Below, one piece after another: positions 4,773 through 5,230 of a stretch of DNA of 5,230 nt (position 1 is its first letter; every line of letters begins with the position of its first letter). The translations under genes were made by a program, and so were the position numbers. The stretch spans positions 1 to 5,230 of the forward strand of contig CAYFTS010000208.1 in the NCBI GenBank assembly GCA_964346135.1, written 5' to 3'. The notes below the pieces were generated by a model. It was not told the origin of the DNA, did not search any database, and saw nothing but the letters and a program-made list of their open reading frames with translations. Source of the stretch: B1-G15 sp964346135 (lineage in GTDB: Archaea; Thermoproteota; Bathyarchaeia; Bathyarchaeales; Bathyarchaeaceae).

Positions 4773-5230
4773 ATGGTCGATGTGTGGCTTCCTTACGGGA
4801 AAACCGAGGTTTGTGCAAGAATTCCCACTAGAAACTTTTTGGGCAATATAGAACCAAATGAAAAACAAGGCGTAGCAAACCCTCGAGCTGAAGTTGAAAG
4901 AGCTTTAAAAGAACCCATAGGAACCGAACCGTTAAGTAAAATCGTAAAACCTGGCGATACTGTAGCCGTAGTAGTGAATGATTCAACTCGAGTGACTCCA
5001 AGCTACCTTATGGTTCCTCCGTTGCTAGATGAACTAAACCAAGCAGGTGTTAAAGACGAAAGCATAACCATCATTTTCGGGTGTGGCACTCATCGTGCTG
5101 TAAGACCAGACGAGATGAAGAAACTTGTAGGGGAAGAGGTTCTAGAGCGAGTGAAAGCCGTAAATCACGACCACAAAGCTAATGATTTAGTTTACCTCGG
5201 TAAAACTGCTAAGTTTGGAACGAAAGTTTA
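4773..5230 (+). CDS. larA: LarA-family protein (nickel-pincer lactate racemase homologue), N-terminal part cut by window edge
   Basis: The frame is open from the ATG at 4773 to the window end, giving 152 residues of a protein normally about 420 long. It matches the N-terminal domain of LarA (Lar_N, DUF2088): the initial WLPYGKTEV strand, VVVNDSTRVTPSYLMVPPLL (residues 67-86) with the substrate-site Asp70/Arg73, and IFGCGTHRAVRPDEM with His107, equivalent to the first catalytic His. NHDHKANDLVYLGKTAKFGT follows. LarA itself interconverts D- and L-lactate with a nickel-pincer nucleotide cofactor made by LarB, LarC and LarE; archaeal homologues act on various 2-hydroxy acids, so the substrate is unknown. 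The cofactor-tethering Lys and the second catalytic His lie beyond or near the edge and cannot be checked. GGGAG (4763-4767) lies five bases before the ATG. It is divergent from the DJ-1 gene. Confidence 0.9.
   Translation, partial: MVDVWLPYGKTEVCARIPTRNFLGNIEPNEKQGVANPRAEVERALKEPIGTEPLSKIVKPGDTVAVVVNDSTRVTPSYLMVPPLLDELNQAGVKDESITIIFGCGTHRAVRPDEMKKLVGEEVLERVKAVNHDHKANDLVYLGKTAKFGTKV

Overview
The window looks like a piece of an archaeal chromosome. It carries a eukaryote/archaea-type ribosomal protein (S17e), the N-terminus of what reads as an archaeal histone, AT-rich TATA-like elements about 25-45 bases upstream of most starts, and several genes with short or no leaders. The family mix (divergent archaeal TatD-like hydrolase, MEDS plus degenerate KaiC-like protein, M24 peptidase homologue, PfpI/DJ-1, LarA homologue) and the moderate, slightly AT-rich composition suggest a Bathyarchaeia-like or related TACK lineage. 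That placement is inference from gene content; no marker here fixes it.

Layout from left to right: a truncated histone gene on the minus strand (1-64) faces away from a TatD-family hydrolase on the plus strand (303-1103) across a 238-base divergent promoter region. A 145-base spacer with a perfect dyad symmetry follows, then a plus-strand two-domain protein (1249-2478) with an N-terminal MEDS-like sensory domain and a C-terminal KaiC/DUF835-like domain lacking a P-loop. Next is the plus-strand gene for ribosomal protein S17e, most likely starting at a TTG (2654-2866) and preceded by a 14-codon mini-ORF. S17e converges with an M24 (Xaa-Pro peptidase/creatinase) family gene on the minus strand (2873-3979), with only six bases between the stop codons. 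Upstream of M24 on the same strand lies a DJ-1/PfpI family gene (4135-4662), and diverging from it on the plus strand is the N-terminal half of a LarA-type (nickel-pincer lactate racemase family) protein (from 4773, cut by the window edge).

No mobile element, CRISPR array, tRNA or rRNA was recognised. Most genes appear to have their own promoter, so this is a set of single-gene units rather than an operon. The two most notable themes are: (1) two metalloenzyme-family proteins in which one expected metal ligand reads as glutamine (TatD-like His to Gln; M24 Glu to Gln), which puts their catalysis in question; and (2) three perfect short palindromes at promoters (upstream of the MEDS gene, over the M24 start codon, and over the LarA TATA element), which are candidate operators. 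No clearly new multi-gene system is visible; the least characterised gene is the MEDS/KaiC-like protein.
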